Positions 6,108 through 8,240 of a stretch of 8,240 nt of DNA are shown here, piece by piece. The position numbers and the translations under genes were made by a program. Location: NCBI GenBank assembly GCA_944371545.1, contig CALVXT010000053.1:1-8240 (forward strand), written 5' to 3'. The stretch comes from an uncultured Bacilli bacterium. GTDB lineage: Bacteria > Bacillota_I > Bacilli_A > RF39 > UBA660. The notes beneath the pieces were generated by a model. That model was not told the DNA's origin. It searched no databases and was given only the letters and a program-made list of their open reading frames with translations. The first letter of the stretch is position 1; the number at the start of each line of letters is the position of its first letter.

Positions 6108-6935
6108 TACATTTTTTACATTTAATGTTTTGTTCTCTTTTTCCAACTCTTTCAAACTTTTATCTGGAGTTGGCAAATCTTCCGGCATTGTTCCACCAAG
6201 TTTTTTAATTGTATTTCTGATTTCCTTTCCAACTTCAAAATGAGTTTCATTTGCTTTACTTTCTAAATTTATATTTTCATTCTTTAATTTTTGTTCTGTT
6301 TGAGAGATTCTAAATAAATTTGCAATTAATTCATCACTGCCCATGTTATCCAAAATATCTTCTCTATATCTAAGTTTCTTTCTTCTTGCAATATCATTTG
6401 CTGTTTCTCCATTATATAATCCTTTATAACCTGAATTATGAAATTTATCGAAGTTCTTTACTCCAGCATTTCTAGCAGCAATATTCAAAGAATAATTTCC
6501 TTTTCTAGTTAAATCTCTTTGATAAAATCTTTTCTCATCTTCAGTAAGCTTACTATATTCTTTTTCATTTAACTCTTGTTTTCTAGTTTGAATCGCAAAA
6601 TAAGTTTGACCTAAAGCTATTGCTTCTTTTCTTGAATCACCATTTTGTACTATTAAATAACATGCATATCTTGATAGTTTATAATCTTTCAATTTTCTGT
6701 TTGTTTTTGAACCTATTTGAACCAATTTCCCAACCTCGGGAAAATGGTCACTAACATTATAACCACTTTTTATACAAGATGTTTTTGCATATTCTATTGC
6801 ATTAGAAAATCTCTCCCATTTGTTGTACTCAAGTAATGGCATTAATTCTCTAGCCAACCAATACTCATTGCCATTTTCATCTATATGTTTTATATTTTCA
6901 AATAATTTTTCTGTATATTCTTTTATTTCATTCAT
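6105..6935 (-). CDS. dinD: DNA damage-inducible protein D (DinD)
   Basis: A 276-residue protein matching DinD in length (274 in E. coli) and layout. The N-terminal BRO-N-like region spans about 20-120. It holds NEYWLARELMPLLEYNKWERF (23-43) and YKLSRYACYLIVQNGDSRKEAIALGQTYFAIQTRKQE (85-121), quoted here as family landmarks only by W26, W40, R89 and Q110. The C-terminal half has GNYSLNIAARNAGV (146-159), GLYNG (172-176), a helical stretch around MGSDELIANLFRISQTEQKL (198-217) and a TMPEDLPTP tail (249-257). E. coli DinD is LexA-controlled and inhibits RecA-mediated strand exchange. ATG 6935 is chosen over GTG 6962 because AAGGAG (6945-6950) lies between them. The gene starts 16 bases after the comEC stop, with no terminator between, so it is probably co-transcribed. 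No LexA box is seen upstream. Confidence 0.88.
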   Translation of the reverse strand: MNEIKEYTEKLFENIKHIDENGNEYWLARELMPLLEYNKWERFSNAIEYAKTSCIKSGYNVSDHFPEVGKLVQIGSKTNRKLKDYKLSRYACYLIVQNGDSRKEAIALGQTYFAIQTRKQELNEKEYSKLTEDEKRFYQRDLTRKGNYSLNIAARNAGVKNFDKFHNSGYKGLYNGETANDIARRKKLRYREDILDNMGSDELIANLFRISQTEQKLKNENINLESKANETHFEVGKEIRNTIKKLGGTMPEDLPTPDKSLKELEKENKTLNVKNV

Positions 6936-6951
6936 TTTTTTGTTCTCCTTT

Positions 6952-7521
6952 CTATGGTGCACATGTTTTAATTTTTAATTTATCATTATCAATTTTAAAC
7001 ATAATACTTCCATCTTCATCTGTTCTATAAATTTTACTATCTTCTAAATTTTCTAATACACTATCATTTGGATGACCATATCTATTGTTCTTTCCAACAC
7101 TAATTACTGAATATTTTGGATTTATCTCACCTATGAATTCTTCACTTGAACTTGTTTTACTTCCATGATGTCCTACTTTTAATACATCTATATTTTGTAA
7201 ATTATATTTTTCTATTAAATCATCTTCTACTTCTACACCAGCATCTCCCATAAATAGAAATTTATGTTTATTGAGTTCTGTATAAATTACACTTGAATTA
7301 TCATTTTCATTACCATAATCTTTATTATTTAAAAAGTATAATTTATTATCATCTATATTTAATTCTTTGATACAACTGTAATATGGTATTTTCTTTTTAT
7401 GTAATACTTTAATTAATTCTTGTTCTAAATCATTATGTGGCCCACAATTGAATATTACTTTCTCTACTTTAAAGTTATTTACTAAATTAATACTTTCACC
7501 CATATGATCATAATCACCATG
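6952..7521 (-). repeat. Diverged direct repeat of the comEC 3' end (second unit 4856-5428)
   Basis: This 570-base segment, from the HGDYDH codons to the comEC stop, is repeated in the same orientation at 4856-5428 (573 bases). The units are far apart as proteins (about 55% identical by eye) but share well-conserved DNA patches. One 20-base run beginning CCATGATGTCC is identical near 5071 and 7163, followed after a few changes by a shared 16-base run. The stretch around GGATG and CCATATC (near 4976 and 7069) is also similar. Equivalent points are 2,093 bases apart. Confidence 0.75.
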
Positions 7522-8240
7522 AGTTATAATTAAATTATCCAATTTTGAAATTCCTAAAGAATAAAGAAATGTTTTTAAAGTATCACTTAATTTTACTTGA
7601 TTTTGTCTTTTTTCCCATTCTTCAGTAGCATAATTCATTTTCCCGCCTGTATCTATTAAAACAACTTCTCTTTGATAAGGACTAATAAATAAACTGCTAT
7701 CTCCTTGTCCAACATCTATAAAATACATATATGCATTTGCATTTATTTTTGGCCAAATCTTTACACATAAAAAAAATAATAAAGCTAGAAGTAAATATTT
7801 CTTTTTGTTTAATCTAAGAAAATTCAAAACAAAAAGATAAAAAATCAACCATAATCCAGGAAAAATATAAGGTATAACAATTACTCCAACGGTAATATTC
7901 TGACACCAAGTATTTATCCATTCAAAAAACTGAACACTTATTTCAAATAACGCTGCAATAAAAGGAAATAATAGTACCAAAAAACATAAAGGATACATTA
8001 CAAAAGTTACATAAGGAACAAAGAAGATATTCCATATTATAGACAAAAAATTAATTTCAAAAAAATGAATAGCGCTTATAGGTATACTTACCAAACATGC
8101 TATAGCGCTTGTTTTCAATAAGTTTACCCAATAATTTTTGCTTGGCTTTAAAAAGAAAAAGGTAAAACATATTAAAAAGGAATATTGAAAACCTAAGTTC
8201 ATTATATTAAATGGATTTAAAATCAGCAAAAATAAGAATG
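6952..8240 (-). CDS. comEC: ComEC/Rec2 DNA-uptake channel, partial (5' end off window)
   Basis: This is the C-terminal part (over 425 residues) of ComEC, the membrane channel that takes single-stranded DNA into the cell during natural transformation. Reading from the window edge, LNPFNIMNLGFQYSFL is the classic competence-domain motif. Several hydrophobic segments follow, up to about residue 155 as counted from the TTG codon at 8229. Then comes the metallo-beta-lactamase-like domain: IDVGQGDS (171-178), LIDTGGK (191-197), ITHGDYDHMGE (235-245) with metal-binding His and Asp, FMGDAG (326-331), KVGHHGS (351-357), GKNNRYGHP (379-387) and YRTDEDG (401-407). This domain is thought to degrade the non-transported strand. 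The frame stays open to the window edge, so TTG 8229 is not the start. All metal motifs are intact. The part after HGDYDH appears to be of different origin from the rest, as a second comEC 3' end lies at 4856-5428. Confidence 0.92.
   Translation of the reverse strand, partial: FLFLLILNPFNIMNLGFQYSFLICFTFFFLKPSKNYWVNLLKTSAIACLVSIPISAIHFFEINFLSIIWNIFFVPYVTFVMYPLCFLVLLFPFIAALFEISVQFFEWINTWCQNITVGVIVIPYIFPGLWLIFYLFVLNFLRLNKKKYLLLALLFFLCVKIWPKINANAYMYFIDVGQGDSSLFISPYQREVVLIDTGGKMNYATEEWEKRQNQVKLSDTLKTFLYSLGISKLDNLIITHGDYDHMGESINLVNNFKVEKVIFNCGPHNDLEQELIKVLHKKKIPYYSCIKELNIDDNKLYFLNNKDYGNENDNSSVIYTELNKHKFLFMGDAGVEVEDDLIEKYNLQNIDVLKVGHHGSKTSSSEEFIGEINPKYSVISVGKNNRYGHPNDSVLENLEDSKIYRTDEDGSIMFKIDNDKLKIKTCAP

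Noticed and set aside
6936..6990. LexA-controlled promoter for dinD
   Set aside because: No GAAC...GTTC palindrome or convincing promoter lies before dinD; ATG spacing and AAGGAG suit read-through from comEC.
5429..7521. Insertion sequence or integrative element with ends
   Set aside because: No transposase, integrase, terminal inverted repeats or target duplication could be found; the only repeats are the diverged comEC 3' ends.

Overview
This is an AT-rich, low-GC Firmicutes-type window (Bacilli, Erysipelotrichia or a gut relative of the Mollicutes). The evidence is the gene content (RNase HIII, CvpA, HolA, ComEC), AGGAGG-type ribosome binding sites and sigma-A-like promoters. The standard bacterial code is used: Trp is TGG and TGA is a stop. 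The species cannot be named from the sequence alone.

Positions 1-1672 (minus strand) hold a two-gene operon, cvpA-trxA, ending in a hairpin terminator. Beyond it lies a PemK/MazF-family gene with its own strong promoter, which appears to make a leaderless mRNA. A short intergenic region (1673-1782) carries divergent promoters. One drives cvpA leftwards; the other drives a short M3-like zinc peptidase gene and rnhC (RNase HIII) rightwards. A perfect 12-bp AT-rich hairpin at 3815-3847 terminates rnhC and, from the other side, holA.

Positions 3864-8240 (minus strand) are the most interesting part. In many Firmicutes comEC (the DNA-uptake channel) sits just upstream of holA (DNA polymerase III delta subunit). 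Here the two are separated. A comEC gene with a complete 3' end (6952-8240, 5' end outside the window) is followed by dinD and a CYTH-like gene. After these comes a second, headless copy of the comEC 3' end (4856-5428), right next to holA. The two 3' ends share only about 55% of residues in my hand alignment, so this is not a recent duplication. The simplest reading is that a block of about 2.1 kb, made of a foreign comEC 3' end, dinD and the CYTH gene, entered comEC at the conserved HGDYDH motif. It restored the reading frame and left the native 3' end as a pseudogene. No integrase or transposase is visible.

As a result, a DNA-uptake gene is now followed at once, probably in one transcript, by dinD, whose E. 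coli relative acts on RecA filaments. The CYTH-like gene has its own candidate promoter and terminator, and holA has a candidate promoter replacing its lost operon link.
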